Source: Floccularia luteovirens (lineage: Eukaryota > Basidiomycota > Agaricomycetes > Agaricales > Squamanitaceae). From it: a stretch of DNA of 64,000 bases. A program made the position numbers and the translations under genes. The notes beneath the pieces are model-generated. The model searched no databases, was not told where the DNA came from, and worked only from the letters and a program-made list of their open reading frames with translations. Each line of letters starts with the position of its first letter. Position 1 is the first letter of the stretch. Where the stretch lies: positions 1 through 64,000 of the forward strand of contig VSJF01000008.1 in NCBI GenBank assembly GCA_009739215.1, read 5' to 3'. Below, piece by piece: positions 1 through 12,250 of this stretch.

Positions 1-1092
1 TGTGTTCTCATCGGGACCGGGAAATATGACAGCGACTTCTACATAGCCTGTAGTGAAGCAGAATTTATTCCAAGACTGGAGCATTCCAGAGCGAAAATCC
101 AAAAGATGGTTTTCTGCAGCGGTAAATGGGGCGGTTGAATTTGGAGTAAGGCCGGTTTCGGTAGTGCCGGACCAATCCATTGTGATGACAAGGGCGCCGT
201 CTCTTGTAGTGACCTGTTGGGGGTCGTACCATTCTTGATCTGCGGTAGCACCGTACCAGAGATCAGCAGCTTCCCAGAAGGGATCGTCGCCTGGATAGAA
301 GGTTCTACCAGGGGTGTTGAACTCGTCTGAGAAGACGAGCTCATATTCCATGCCATCAGAACCGGTATATTGTTTTGCGGGATCTGGAGTTTCTTTGTCG
401 ATAAGGTCGGGCATTTGGAAGAGGACAGGAGCTTGACCTGTTTTTTGATATAAGAGGAGGGAAAGACTGGAGAGAGAAGAGGAAAAAATACCGGTGTTAT
501 TGATCCTAATGTTACCACCTATGCTATCAAACCTTTCTCTATTCCTAAAGAATCCGAGGACTGGATAAAATATGAATAGGCAGAGGAGAGCGGTGATAAG
601 AGCTAGGAGGACGGAGACATTTGCAAGACCTCTCCAAGGAAAAGAGCCATTGTGGGAGTATTTTGGATCGCTGCCTGCGGGATCATGCAGAAAATCTTCT
701 TCGTCTGGAGGATCTAGCTCGTCTAGAGCAGGATCGTATGCATAGGGAACAAGGAGACCATGTGGAGAGGGACGACCGGATGGATACTTGGAGTCTGAAG
801 AGAGAGAAATGAAGCTGTCACCGGAAGAGGATGCGAGACTGTCACGAGCAAATTTTGGGGGGAGGAGATTCTCGCGGGGAGTGGTGGGATCATCAGCAAA
901 GCGATAAAGAATCATGGAACCACGAGTAGAGAGAGTAGGAGGGGGATGAGAAGAAGGGTCGTCTAGAGCGAGCTTGTGAAGGAGAGTGCTGGCGCGGGAA
1001 GCGGGACGAGTTGAAAATGGATTGGAAGGGTTTAGGGGGGAAGAGACAAAAGAACCGGTGGAATGAGAACGATGAGGAGGAGAGGAATGCAT
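1..1092 (-). CDS. KRE6: KRE6/SKN1-type beta-glucan synthesis protein, 3' part cut by window edge
   Basis: Single-pass type II membrane protein needed for beta-1,6-glucan of the cell wall; it acts in the ER/Golgi lumen and carries a GH16-like fold. One frame stays open from the ATG at 1092 to base 1 without an intron (364 codons seen). Residues 1-155 are a Ser/Pro-rich cytosolic tail, about 158-181 form one hydrophobic segment (VSVLLALITALLCLF), and from about residue 215 the family signature appears: PDLIDKETP, then ELVFSDEFNTPGRTFYPGDD, PFWEAADLWYG and EWYDPQQVTTRDGALVIT. The catalytic part of the GH16 domain and the C-terminus lie outside the window, so activity residues cannot be judged. 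The gene runs away from its neighbour at 1560, so the two share about 470 bp as a divergent promoter region. KRE6 and SKN1 are paralogues in yeast, and I cannot choose between the names. Confidence 0.93.
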   Translation of the reverse strand, partial: MHSSPPHRSHSTGSFVSSPLNPSNPFSTRPASRASTLLHKLALDDPSSHPPPTLSTRGSMILYRFADDPTTPRENLLPPKFARDSLASSSGDSFISLSSDSKYPSGRPSPHGLLVPYAYDPALDELDPPDEEDFLHDPAGSDPKYSHNGSFPWRGLANVSVLLALITALLCLFIFYPVLGFFRNRERFDSIGGNIRINNTGIFSSSLSSLSLLLYQKTGQAPVLFQMPDLIDKETPDPAKQYTGSDGMEYELVFSDEFNTPGRTFYPGDDPFWEAADLWYGATADQEWYDPQQVTTRDGALVITMDWSGTTETGLTPNSTAPFTAAENHLLDFRSGMLQSWNKFCFTTGYVEVAVIFPGPDENT

Positions 1093-1559
1093 GCTAGAAG
1101 ACGACAGCAATCTCGAGTCTTCGCTACTTGGATCAGAGACAGCGGCCATGAGAGAAACACTGAGAGAGTCGAGTATTCTTTGTCATGTAACACAACAACG
1201 TGACATGCCTCTCTTCCAAGACGTCGTCTATCATCTAATTCCACCAACAGATATCATTCTAAAACGTCAACTCGACAACAACGCTGCTACTCAAGCTCAA
1301 GACATTCAACATGCTACACACGTCATCTCTCACTCCAATCACTTTGATGGTTGCCAGAATCTCCCAAATCATGTCCATCTAGTATCAGTATGTCTCCTTC
1401 CGCTTTCCCTCTACTCCGTCTAAATTATCTATAATAGCCTCAATGGGTCTCTCGCTCTGTCTTCCTTGAGAAAATCCAACCGTATCTATCTCTTCTTTCC
1501 ACCCTTATATATCCCCTAACCACCACAAAAGGCCCCAGTTTTATTCCACAGACCCTGCC

Positions 1560-4500
1560 ATGATATTTTCCAGTGTTGTCGCCTGTGCTGCAGAGGTACT
1601 ATTTCCTCCATCTCCTTACCACAATCCACCCTCACCCTTCCACAGCTTCCTGTTCCTGATCTCGAAGTCCTCTCAGCAGGCATCACCGCCCTTGGCGGCC
1701 AGTGGCGTATGGGTCTTACAAAAGAGGTCACAATCCTCTTTGCCACCTCCAAATCATCCCACAAATATGCCACCGCCTTTGAATTTCAACCCATCACAGG
1801 CGTCAAGGTCCTTCTTCCCCACTATTTCGACGACTCTGTCAGACTTGGCATTCGCAATCTTGACACCACTCCTTATGCTTGGCCCGATCCTCCCTTGCTA
1901 AAATCCCCTAACCAACAACACGAGCAGAAGAAATCTCCCATCGATCAAGACCCCGTCAAACGAAATCTCTTTTCCACAGCAACCCAATTCACTCCCGACT
2001 TTGGTTCCTCTGACCTCCCTCTCAACATTCCAAAGAAATCCAAATCTGTCTGGGATGGTCGCAAGATTCTCCTCAGTTGCTCTCTGCAACTCCACGCCGG
2101 CAGACGCGACGCAGTAGAAGTCGGTATCAGGCGAGGTGGTGGTCATGTCGTCAACTTTCATCCTGCTGATGATTCCGACTCCACGTCGTTACAGCTCGAA
2201 GAGGCAGAGCACGTTGATGAATGCGACATTCTCATAACCCGCTGGAGGTCAGGCAAGTCCTACACTCGCGTAAGTATCTACCTATCCCACCTCGACCAAC
2301 TAACTCATTCTACCCAAGGCGTTCAAGGCTTCAAAAACCATCGGCACTCTCGCTTGGCTGTTCCACGTCCAACATACTGGAGTCTTGACACAACCTCTTG
2401 ATCAACTACTCCACTACCCCATACCAAAGCGCCCAGTAGATGGCTTCAGCGCTCATGTCAGTCCTGCTAGCTGCTTACTTTCTCTTACTCAGGCTCTCTA
2501 TATAGGAAATCACAGTCACCAACTACACTGGAGAGGCTCGAGAGTATCTCAAAAAGCTCATCACCACCATGGGCGCCACTTTTACACCAAACATGTCTGG
2601 TCACAACACCGTCCTAATAGCCGCCTAGTAAGTCTGGGTCCTTTATTGTCCCATCCCCATGTATCCATTATTTCCCAGTATCTCTGGACAGAAAACCACA
2701 AAGGCAGTATCATGGTCGATACCAATCGTCAACCACACTTGGCTCGAGGACTGCTTCGTTCAATGGCGGAACCTCACTGTGGCAACCGAAAAATACATCT
2801 TGTTCACCCCCGGCGTCGATTTCAGCACCTTATTGGGTGAACGCGGTATCGGTGCACGTGTCATGGATTTTCTCGAGGAAGCTGAGCAAGAATTGGAAGA
2901 AAAGATGGCTGCCGCAAACCCGGTGGTGCCAGAAGTAACAGTACAAAATGTAGTCATGGATACGGAACGAAACAACAACAACAGCAGTGAGAAACCCGAC
3001 GATGACCAGGTTGTTGTACCGCAGAAAAAACTGGTGCGAAGAGTCACAATGGACAGTGTCAGCCTCCCCGCTACGCATAGTGAAACTATCAACCCGTCCC
3101 CGAAAGCTGCCAAAGGACTGTTGAAGTCTACTAAAGGCGACGCGAGCACGAGGGTGAAACGAAAATCAAAGCCGAACCCTATCACTGAAAGCGATAGTAC
3201 AAGTAATGATCTTGTTATTGTCGTAAAGAAGAAATCCAAGGGAAAACACAAGTCGCGTCCCCAAGAGTCCGATAGTAGCGACAGCCAGATCTCTTTGCCA
3301 GAATCTCTGCTTCAGCGTTTTGCTAAAAAGGAACTCAAGAAAAAGGTGGAATCAAAGCTGACATCACCCGAGAAACCTGCCACCCCAGCCACCCCAGCAA
3401 GTTCGTCAAAACGTGTAGTAACTGCCGTCTTGCCTACGTCTGTGGATAACAAGGGTACAGAAGATAGTCCAAAGAAAATGCCAACTCGAACGGAAAGTTT
3501 GCGTGTCACTGCAGGAGAACAGGCAAAGTCACCTACCACGCGTCTGGCTGTATCAAAGAGAAAGCCTCGTGATGTCCCTCCACCACTTAGTTCCTCTCCT
3601 ACGCCGATACCATCAGACCCTCCCCCCCGCAGAAGTGCAGCTACAAGGGCTACGCAAAGGCTGCGAGATGAAATAATGCCAGATGTGGTGAATTTCGAGC
3701 AACAAATGAAGAAATCCAGAAAAAGTACCTCTGGAATGGCACATTTTATCACTCAAGACGTTGAATCCAAAAAAAAGGTTCATGCGCAAAATATGAGCGA
3801 CGTAGAAAGTGAGGACAAGGAAGATACGGCTCCACCGCATAATTCGAAACGGAAAGTCAATTCCACTAATGTCGAAAGTGAGGACGAAGAGAGAACAACG
3901 AAACGCCGCAAGACAGAGTCTGGGCAGAAGAAAGGGAAAGGGAAGAAAGTCTTCAGGGAAGAGCCAACAGATGGCCACGGCAGACGCGAGTGAAGCCGAA
4001 GACGAAACAGCGCTCGTTGAAGTCCCCGCGCCAAAGAAAGGCAGAAAGTCGATGATGGTGAATGAAACAGACGCGAGGTACATCCTTTATCCCTGTCTAA
4101 ATCTTTCTATTTACTTTGCAGTTCTGCCAGTGTTATTAGATTGATGACAACGCAAGTCAGTTTACCAGACCATGTCATGAAGGTATATTTTCTTTTCTTA
4201 TTTCAAGTATATGATTTTCATGTCCTGTAGGTCCTCATGAATCTCGGTGTAAAGACGACGACACGGACTGCGGAATGTACACACCTAGTTGTGCACAGTC
4301 TAGTCCGTACCGAGAAATTCTTGTGTGCACTAGCTGCAGCCCCATTTGTGCTGACAGAAAAGTGGGCACTGGACTCTGCTGCCGCGAAAAGATTGTTGCG
4401 TGAGTTTTCTAACCCGATTACTTTTTGTACTTGTTATATAATTAGGATTATAGCGGAGAAAAATTATCTGCTAAACGATAAAGTGGGAGAGAAAAAGTTC

Positions 4501-4897
4501 GGTTTCAAACTTTCTGAAGCTATCGAAAGGGCAAAGACGCATCAAGGGAAATTGTTGCAAAACAAGACGTTCTATGTAACTGCGAAGGTGCCTGTTGACA
4601 TCAAGTTATTGAAGAATGTAGTTTCTGCATGTGGTGGACAGGTGCGTTATTTATGCTCTCTGCCGAGGTTAGAGACCTCACCTCTTTTTGTAGATTACAA
4701 CACAAACGCCAACCGTTCGCATCATCGGTGCGAATCTGGACCGTCACGTTATCTCATGTTCAGCAGATATATCAACATGGCGACCTCTTGTTGCACAAAA
4801 CATCCCAATATATACCCAAGAACTGATCCTGACTGGAGCATTGAAACAACTAGTTGAATGGGATAACAAGTTGTATAGGGTTTCAGAATCATTGTGA
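1560..4897 (+). CDS. BRC1: Multi-BRCT DNA-damage scaffold, Brc1/Rtt107 type
   Basis: Scaffold that binds phosphorylated histone H2A and repair factors at stalled forks in yeasts. Exons by splice signals: 1560-1595, 1646-2269, 2319-2456, 2506-2627, 2679-about 3985, up to 4077, 4122-4182, 4231-4399, 4454-4641, 4694-4897. The N-terminus carries BRCT repeats with family-typical strings: SAGITALGGQWRMGLTKE, VLLPHYFDDSVRLGIRNL, EITVTNYTGEAREYLKKL and PIVNHTWLEDCF. A long, basic, disordered linker (3000-4070) follows, then a C-terminal BRCT pair (CTHLVVHSLVRTEKFL, KNVVSACGGQ, YTQELILTGALKQ). This order, BRCTs-linker-BRCT pair, is the Brc1/Rtt107/PTIP plan. Oddity: the exon frame from 2679 hits TGA at 3993, while the downstream coding sequence uses another frame from about 3985. 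An intron such as 3880-3985 would rejoin them, but the choice is not certain. Confidence 0.88.
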
Positions 4898-5565
4898 AAT
4901 GTTCTATATTGTTATTTTTTGTTTTTGTCTTATGAGGTATTTGTCAAAGTCTTTTTGTTTCTGGTGCTGAGATGAGTCCTTCCGTTATATTTTGATAGTG
5001 ATGTCGAGTGGAAGAAGATGCGGAGGATTCTTGCTAAATAGTAACGTTACACATGTCTTCCCAACCACAACACAATTCACTCAATTTGCCTATATGAAAT
5101 GAAATTTCATCACAGCTGCGATGATTATAACAAAGAATACAAGTCATACAACAATCGCAGCCTTCATAATGCAAAGGCCGCATCCTTATCTTTACAGTAA
5201 TCCCGATGCAGAGAAGGATGCCTGACCTGGAACACAACTACATACTACCAATGCAAACTGGTTACTAGACCTGGACGATGCAAGCTTGGAGGGTTAGTGT
5301 TAAACTTGATCAAAACTAAAACTCAACCACGACTTTCACATCCATTAAGGTTAAGCGTTGAAAACCAGCTTGTATTAGATCTAATGATCCGGCTGAGTTG
5401 CACTGGTCAGCATGAAGACACTGCCTCTAATCGCCACTCATGTATAACGTAATAATGCATAGAGTGGCAGTGGTACAACGTTTTTACACGTAAGTTGTCC
5501 TTTGTCACTTCCAAGTATCAATACCACGCATATGTATGCAGGACATCAAAGCATCATACCAAGAC
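4898..5565. other. Intergenic region
   Basis: Sequence between the BRCT gene and the next gene. It should hold the first gene's 3' UTR and the second gene's promoter. I see no coding potential: the short open frames have no family resemblance and contain no splice-compatible extension. Confidence 0.6.
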
Positions 5566-5573
5566 CTTATAAA
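5566..5573 (+). promoter_or_regulatory. TATA-like box upstream of the 5676 gene
   Basis: CTTATAAA lies about 105 bp before the ATG at 5676, a plausible core-promoter distance for a fungal gene. This is inferred from position and sequence only. Confidence 0.35.
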
Positions 5574-5675
5574 GCCCTATCGATCATCAACAATAAGGCT
5601 ATGATTTGAAGCGCTAAACTTGAGACATATAACTACCCTGTCCAGGCAATAAAACAGTTATAATTGACCAGTTCC

Positions 5676-7813
5676 ATGACAGATCATCCCAACAACCATC
5701 GTGATACTACTACGACAAGTACAAATGTCTCCCTCCGCCAGCGAGTTTCTGCGTCCTTGTCAGGGCGGGATGCAAACAGACATTCCCTGATATGCAGTTC
5801 ACGCTACACTCATAAGAGTGTCAGTTTCAGTACCCGACCGTGGATACTTTCTATAAAAGATAATCCACTTCCACCTCTACCAAAGCTAATGTACGATTCG
5901 CCGCAAACCCCTGAATTGTGGACGGAAATGCAACACAGCCATCCACACACCACCCAAATACTGAGTTCTATCGAAGTAGACACACTGGACGACGAGGATG
6001 AGGAGTATATGAACATTGCGATGGATGATCCAGGTTTGAATGAGGAGGCTTACGTCACGGAAAACATGGGTAAGGTAAGACGTGTATCGAGCGCCCTCAA
6101 GACAAGATCGAAAAAACTCGTCGATGGCTTACTGAAAGGGTTAAGGGGTTTCACCAAGACGTTTTCCCGGTACAACAGTGGTCCCGGTAAAGAAGGTAGC
6201 GAGGGGTCGGTGAGCAGTGGAAGCAGTCGAGAGGCATTTACTCTTCCAAGATATATTTCGAACCCCCCGACACCAGTGGCTTGAATCGTTGGCTATGGAA
6301 AGTCGGACGACTGGCCATCCTATACCGGACCAGTATGAGATGACACCCCCACAGACCATTAAACAGACTCCACCTCCTGACGCCATGCACCACAGAGGAA
6401 GTCGGAAATTTGGAGGCTCTTCATCATGGGATGTCAAAAAAGGGAATGACAGAAGGTCATCCTGCTCCCAGCCTAGCAGCAATGTATCCCATCCTCAAGA
6501 TGAGGCAATCTTGGAAGATGAAAGAGCTAAGACCGGATATCAAGAAGAGATCAAGTCGAAAATGGGAACTCCACCCCTATCGACCAATAACAGAAAGAAT
6601 TCATATGCTTCTCAAGCAGTACAAGCAGGAACAAACTGCATCTCGTACCTATCTCAAGGTGTCCAAAGAGAAACAGTTGCTCGTATTTCAACCAGCAAAG
6701 TATCGAGTACAGAGCCAACGACCAAGTTCATGCCCGTGCCTCCAGAAGTTACTGCAGAACAGATTCAGCCCCCTACACTCGTTCCCTCACTTCCAGCAGA
6801 CAGTACAGGAGTATCGGGTCTTGTATCTCCCACCTCAATATGGCGTAGCACCGTAGCCACATCCGTGTCTTCTCAATCTACATGGGGTGCAGAAATCAAA
6901 AATCCCGTATTCCTTTTTTTCTACTCCTTGTATCGTATGCCTTGGATTTCCCGCGAACGCGTAACAATAGACTACTACCCTGGCCGAAGAGGCGTTCCGA
7001 AACGTTCAGCGGTATCATGGTATAAAAGGAACAGAGGTGTAAGGAGCGCACAAGACCTGTTGAGTGCTCGCACAGAAAGCATAGCGACAAGCGCAGGCAC
7101 TCATCGAACATCAATCGTTTCTGTTATCCCAAGGAGGTCTGAGAGAGCGACAAAGCACCATATATACAGATACGGACATGAGATCGGGAACAATCAGAGA
7201 AGGCACAAACATAAGCGGCGCAAAACAATACGAACTGCAGCTTCGTGCGATGTCCATAAGTGGTGCACATGTGGAATGGACCAATCCATCCCGCCCATTT
7301 ATCCTTATCCCCTTCCTTATCTTGCGTGCGCACCACAAGGAGTTCCTTCGCCAGCACCCCCGCAATTAGACGTACCACAAGCGCAGGCGGGGGCGTTTAG
7401 GGTTAATACTGGTGTTACTCCTGGTGCCCATTCTCCCTCTGCGCAGACCTAGGCGGTATTCTCATAAAGGCCCCACATTTCTACATGGATACCCACCAGA
7501 TCCCGTTGCGTTTGGCCATTACCATGTGCCTTACCAGAACATGCCACCATTACCAACAATCACACCTGTGTACATGTTGCAAAAACAGCATTTATCGGCG
7601 CGGAATTCCGCAAATGGTCCTTCAGCAAGTACTGGTGCGGGTGCAAAAAGCGCGCCAGCCGAGGTTCCATTATCATCATTTGTGCCAGATCATGGCAAGT
7701 TTTCGTCGACAATGCCCGGAGGCCTTGGTGCTGTTGGTGAGGAGCCAAATCCTGGGGCGGAAGCAGGCGGCGATACTGGAACAGGCACCCGTAGGACGAG
7801 GGACGCATACTAG
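5676..7813 (+). CDS. Unknown fungal protein with conserved PWISRERVTIDYYPG block
   Basis: I do not recognise a named family. The gene is intact if two introns are removed: 6210-6276 (67 nt, GTGAGC...CACCAG) and 7395-7446 (52 nt, GTTTAG...GCGCAG). Exons 5676-6209, 6277-7394 and 7447-7813 then give 672 residues. The product is largely disordered and rich in Ser/Pro/Thr, with an acidic patch near residue 110 (VDTLDDEDEEYMNIAMDD) and a basic stretch around residue 140 (RVSSALKTRSKKLVDGLLKG). Near residue 390 comes an aromatic block (PVFLFFYSLYRMPWISRERV, then TIDYYPG), followed by an Arg/His-rich stretch and a Pro/Tyr-rich tail (PPIYPYPLPY). The splice phases reconcile three different open frames, which argues for a real gene. 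No membrane helix or catalytic motif is convincing. A regulatory or scaffold role would be a guess. Confidence 0.68.
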
Positions 7814-8016
7814 GTTATTGCTGGACGTTTTGAGTTTGGACCTGGGTTCAAATATTTGATTGTAGTGAACACTATAGAAACTCACCCATGTACATACTTG
7901 TTATCATAATGGAAACATAAAATATATATTTATCCGGGTCCGTCGTAAATTTAACCCATAAGTATATTGTTGATACTGTAAAAGAGTCCGCGAACCAAAC
8001 TCGGTTCAACCCCATC

Positions 8017-8736
8017 ATGTCTTCAGACCAGCAACAAAACCTCCACCCTTTTGCCTTTTCAACCGCTAAACTGGAGATCATTTCTTCAGGAAATATTGAC
8101 ATTGAAGAAGAGGCTAGACTCTACGACGAACTATATGACCCTTCCTCCTCAACTACACAAAGGCTTAACACATCATCCCCAGGACCCCCTTCGATCTTCT
8201 CGAAAGATATATACCTCGGTGACAACTCTGGCTCCTCTTCTCCCGCTTTCGCTAGAGATGTCCGTATAAGTGGTTGGACAAACGTTGGTGATGTCAATAC
8301 AAGTAAGAGTCCAACTTTGAAACAGGGTATTGGGATAGGTGGCGGTGCCTATGTTGGTTAGTTTTTTAATGGATTTTATGGAGGCCGTAGTGATTGACAT
8401 CAAACAGTTTATGATTGTGTTATTACCACCAAAGAAGGTACGATGATCCACGCGCACAAACGATATTCAGCGTTCTTGGATCTCAACGAAATTCTCTATA
8501 AAACTCTTCCAGTAATTACACTCTTCCTTTTCCCTCTCCTTTTCGCTTACCAGTATCTTCTATAGCGTAATCTATTACCCTCAATCCCACCTCTACCTCC
8601 AAAGGCACCTTTTGCTCGTTTCAGACCTGTATTTTTGGATCGAAGACGTCGGTTGTTGCAGTACTGGCTCGCCAGTATTCTACTACACCCCGAGTTGGGT
8701 GCTTGCCAGGCAGTCAGAAACTGGGTTATGGATTAG
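8017..8736 (+). CDS. PX-domain phosphoinositide-binding protein (Ypt35-like)
   Basis: Small protein whose PX domain would bind phosphatidylinositol 3-phosphate on endosome or vacuole membranes. Exons 8017-8356, 8408-8511 and 8566-8736 give 204 residues. A variable N-terminus of about 85 residues contains an acidic stretch (NIDIEEEARLYDELYD). It is followed by the PX domain, with ISGWTNVGD, GGAYVVYDCVITTKEG, HKRYSAFLDLNEIL (the basic KRYS motif that contacts the phosphoinositide), then the proline loop LPSIPPLPPKAPFARFRP and the last helix FLDRRRRLLQYWLASILLHP. The gene ends with RNWVMD. Both introns are about 50 nt with clean GT-AG borders, and the reading frame crosses them in phase. Length and layout fit the single-domain Ypt35-type proteins of fungi better than a sorting nexin with a BAR domain. 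Confidence 0.85.
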
Positions 8737-8906
8737 TTTTATGTATTTATTTTACATAATTTTATGTTGTCACTCACTCTCGAATCAAGATACTTATCTG
8801 CTGTTTCCACGCCTGACGTCATTAACTACAAACTTCAAAACCGTGAATCGATTTTAAACACTCTCATTCTCAAACCACCATCTTCTCCAAGTTAACATAT
8901 AATACC

Positions 8907-10182
8907 ATGTCAAATAGCAACGGTTCTCCTCCCTTTGACCCGGCGAGTGGTAATATATCCATGTTTACCCCACGACGTATCCCCACTTTCCAATACACCG
9001 TCCAGAACATCATTATCTCTTTAGCCACCATTGCTTCTGCTGTCTCTTCCCTACTCCTTACATGCTTCGTCGCCCTGCCTTTGTCAATCATCCGGGTGTT
9101 TCTTCCTGAAACCATGCTTTCTCTGTCTGAAACGGCAGGAAAACCTTCTCAGGATAATTATCCAAGAAATCCCGTCGTTCTCATTGTCGGTGCCTCAAGG
9201 GGCATTGGAATGAATGTCCTTAAACAATACTCGAATGAACCCGAAACGACCATCATTGCGGTCGCTAGCTCAATGGGTAAGTCACGGGCTGAATATATGC
9301 GCATACATTTTACTTTCAACTCTGTACAGATTCTATTACAAGCACGATCTCACAGTTGGGAGTTACCAAGGCTCGAATCCAACCAGAAGCGTTAAATCTC
9401 TTGAGCCCCAGTGATTCAATTGCACAAGCTATAGAAGAATATGAGCGAAAATATGGCCCAATCACCCACTTGTATGCTATTAGTGGCATTTCGAATCACA
9501 TAGATGATGGCAACCCCTGGGGTCTGGTAAGCTGCACAGTGTGTCAAATCAATCTTATAACACCACTAAATGGATATCTATAGGACGTCACAATGGAAAT
9601 GACCAGTGTCAATGTTAATGGCATTGTTTCTGTCGTACTTGCAACATACGACAAAATGAAGTTGCGGAGGTACGGTAAAATTGTGGGTTTTACTCCTTCT
9701 GCTTGCACATTCATACCTTGATGGTATCGATTTTAGTGTGTAGTTGGTTCTGTTGTCGGGTTGTTCAACCCGGCCAATATGATTTCTTACGCCGCTACAA
9801 AGTCGTTCATCAACACCTTTGCTTCTTCTTTACGTGTTCTCGCTGCGCGCTACAATATTGATGTCGTCACTGTCCAACCAGGCACCATCGAGACCCGGAT
9901 GACGAGCCATATGCGGGATCAAGGCAGTACTTTACCTGATATGGAATTTGCGAGTGCTGAAGGAATGGCTTCGGCAATGAAGCATGGTGTTGAGAAGGGT
10001 GGGGTTGGTGTTGTATCATGGCCCATCAGGCAAAGCGTCGTGATGTATGCGCTTCGAGGTAAGTAAACTTTGCTCACATGAAGAATTTTAGTCACTGCTT
10101 TCCAGGCATGAATCCCATCTGTGAGGAGTTGGGTAAATGGGCATCGATGGATGCAGGCATTGCAGGAAAAAAGATCACTTGA
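8907..10182 (+). CDS. Short-chain dehydrogenase/reductase with N-terminal membrane anchor
   Basis: NAD(P)-dependent oxidoreductase of the classical SDR family; the substrate cannot be read from the sequence. Exons 8907-9276, 9330-9526, 9584-9686, 9744-10058 and 10106-10182. Residues 31-65 are strongly hydrophobic (NIIISLATIASAVSSLLLTC and onward), which suggests a membrane anchor. The Rossmann cofactor loop GASRGIG sits at residues 95-101. The mid-domain motif is altered (HLYAISGISNH instead of the common NNAG), VNVNGIVSV fits helix 5, and MISYAATKSFINTF supplies the Tyr-x-x-x-Lys catalytic pair. VQPGTIETRMTS is the usual PG loop after it. The C-terminus ends in Lys-Lys-Ile-Thr, close to a KKxx ER-retrieval signal. 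Together with the anchor this suggests an ER enzyme similar to lipid-metabolising SDRs, which is an inference. Confidence 0.86.
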
Positions 10183-10425
10183 ACAGTTGCTTTGGTGAAT
10201 TATAAAGAACGAAGCTTGAAGCGTTGTATCATACGAATAAAAAGCACACAATCATGACGCTCTATATTTAAGTTTTGGTTTGCTGGCAGATTAATGAAAT
10301 CAGCACGCCATCCAATAGCATTTACTGCGCTGGAACATTGCAAATGCTGTGAGCTGTGAGCTATGCATGTTAAGAGAGATAAAGACCAAGACCACCACTC
10401 TTTTCTGATTTGATCCACTTCCATC

Positions 10426-11994
10426 ATGTCAAGTTTGGTCTTCAAAAGGTTTTCTTCAACTATCACAATCAAACCAACCCCATCAAAATCACATCTCCAC
10501 AGTCCTCTTCCCTCCTCATCTTTCCCATCTGGCTTTTTGCTCACTGGGATACATGCTGGCGTGAAGAAATCCGGGGCCCTTGATCTTGGTGTCATTCTCT
10601 CTACATCTGACCACCCAACCTCAGCCGCCGCATGCTTCACGCGGAATGTCTTCAAAGCAGCCCCCGTTTTAGTTTCCGAGCAAGTACTACAAGATGGTGG
10701 TGGTAGGGCACGTGCGATCGTCGTCAACAGTGGTTGCGCAAATGCGGTAACGGGGAAACAAGGAATAGCTGATGCATGGTCTATGGTGAAGGAAACAGAT
10801 GCGCTATTATCACAAACATCCGCCAAAGCTGGCGGGCATGATACTTTGGTCATGTCAACAGGTGTCATTGGCCAGAACCTTCCTATCTCCAAAATTATAG
10901 CAGGCATCCGTTCTCAAACCCCTGGATCGTCTACGCACACCCTTGGCTCTGATTTTGCTGCATGGGAGCGGGCAGCGAAGGCATTTATGACAACAGATAC
11001 ATTCCCTAAACTACGATCCCGTGTTTTTAATATTAATGGCACGGAATACCGGATTGCTGGGATGGACAAAGGGGCAGGAATGATTCACCCGGATATGGGT
11101 CCTGCGAAGACAACCTTTTCTGGTCCGAAACAACCCCACGCAACATTGTTAGGATGCATATTGACAGACGCCGCTATATCACCCCGTAGTCTTCAAAGTG
11201 CGCTTACTTATGCAGTGGATAGAAGTTTCAATTCGATTAGTGTGGATGGGGACATGTCGACTAACGATACTATTATCGTACTTGCAAATGGAGCAGCCTC
11301 GAAAGCCATGGAGATTGACGAGGAGTCTGACCGACAAGCATACGAGGCATTCAGGGACGAGCTTACAGACTTTGCTGCGGAACTCGCAAAACTAGTAGTG
11401 AGGGATGGAGAAGGAGCAACGAAATTTGTAACTGTGACGGTCAAGGTAATTTTGTAAGTTGCTCTACTTTGTGCAATTATAAACGGGATTTCCAGGGTGC
11501 GCCTTCGTATAAAGATGCACATAGCGTTGCTTCAAAAATATCTACTTCTGCCCTCGTTAAAACGGCCTTATACGGAGAAGATGCTAAGTAAGTCTCTGCG
11601 CACTTTTACACTGCACATTCTCACAATCTATAAGCTGGGGCCGAATTCTGGCTGCGACAGGCTCTGTTTCACTTTCTCCTTCAACAACTAATGCACAGCC
11701 AGCTGTAATCGTTCCAGAGAAAGTAAATGTCACCTTCATTCCATCCGATGGAACCTCCGCACTACCAGTTCTCGTGAATGGAGAACCAGAAAAGGTAAAC
11801 GAAGAAAGAGCTTCTGAAATTTTGCGTCTCGAGGATATCAATATCCTGGTAGAATTGGGGATTGGGAACGAAGAGGCAACATATTGGACATGCGATTTCA
11901 GTTATGTACGTGATCCCGAGTTATTTCGATGTTAGTTTCTGATAATTTGATTTTGTAGGAATATGTGAAGATTAACGGGGACTATAGAAGCTGA
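10426..11994 (+). CDS. ARG7: Arginine biosynthesis bifunctional protein ArgJ, mitochondrial
   Basis: Ornithine acetyltransferase: moves the acetyl group from N2-acetylornithine to glutamate, giving ornithine and N-acetylglutamate in the mitochondrial matrix. Exons 10426-11445, 11496-11587, 11635-11905 and 11959-11994. The first residues (MSSLVFKRFSSTITIK) look like a mitochondrial presequence. Core motifs are SGFLLTGIHAGVKKSG, VNSGCANAVTGKQG, MSTGVIGQNLP and GMDKGAGMIHPDMGP. HATLLG holds the self-cleavage site between Ala239 and Thr240, so Thr240 becomes the N-terminal nucleophile of the beta chain. After that come SVDGDMSTNDT, ALYGEDANWGRI and the C-terminal YVKINGDYRS. All splice phases agree and no residue of these motifs is missing. 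Whether it is fully bifunctional (also using acetyl-CoA) cannot be told from sequence. Confidence 0.95.
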
Positions 11995-12250
11995 GAGAAC
12001 TTAGAATAGGGCAGTGCCTTTTGGTTGTCCAAAGATAACACAGTTCGAAGTTTACAACTATACTTTGTCTTTATATTCACCACCTTGTGCTTGCCCCAAA
12101 GTTTGTTGAATCCTCATCATATTCTTCACCATAACCATAGCGTTTGAATCAACACGGCATCGGTGGGAAAGAATATGTTCTTTGACGCGGAAAAAACACC
12201 AAAACCATGAGGAATGGGAACATTCACTCACTGATTTACATTTGATCACC

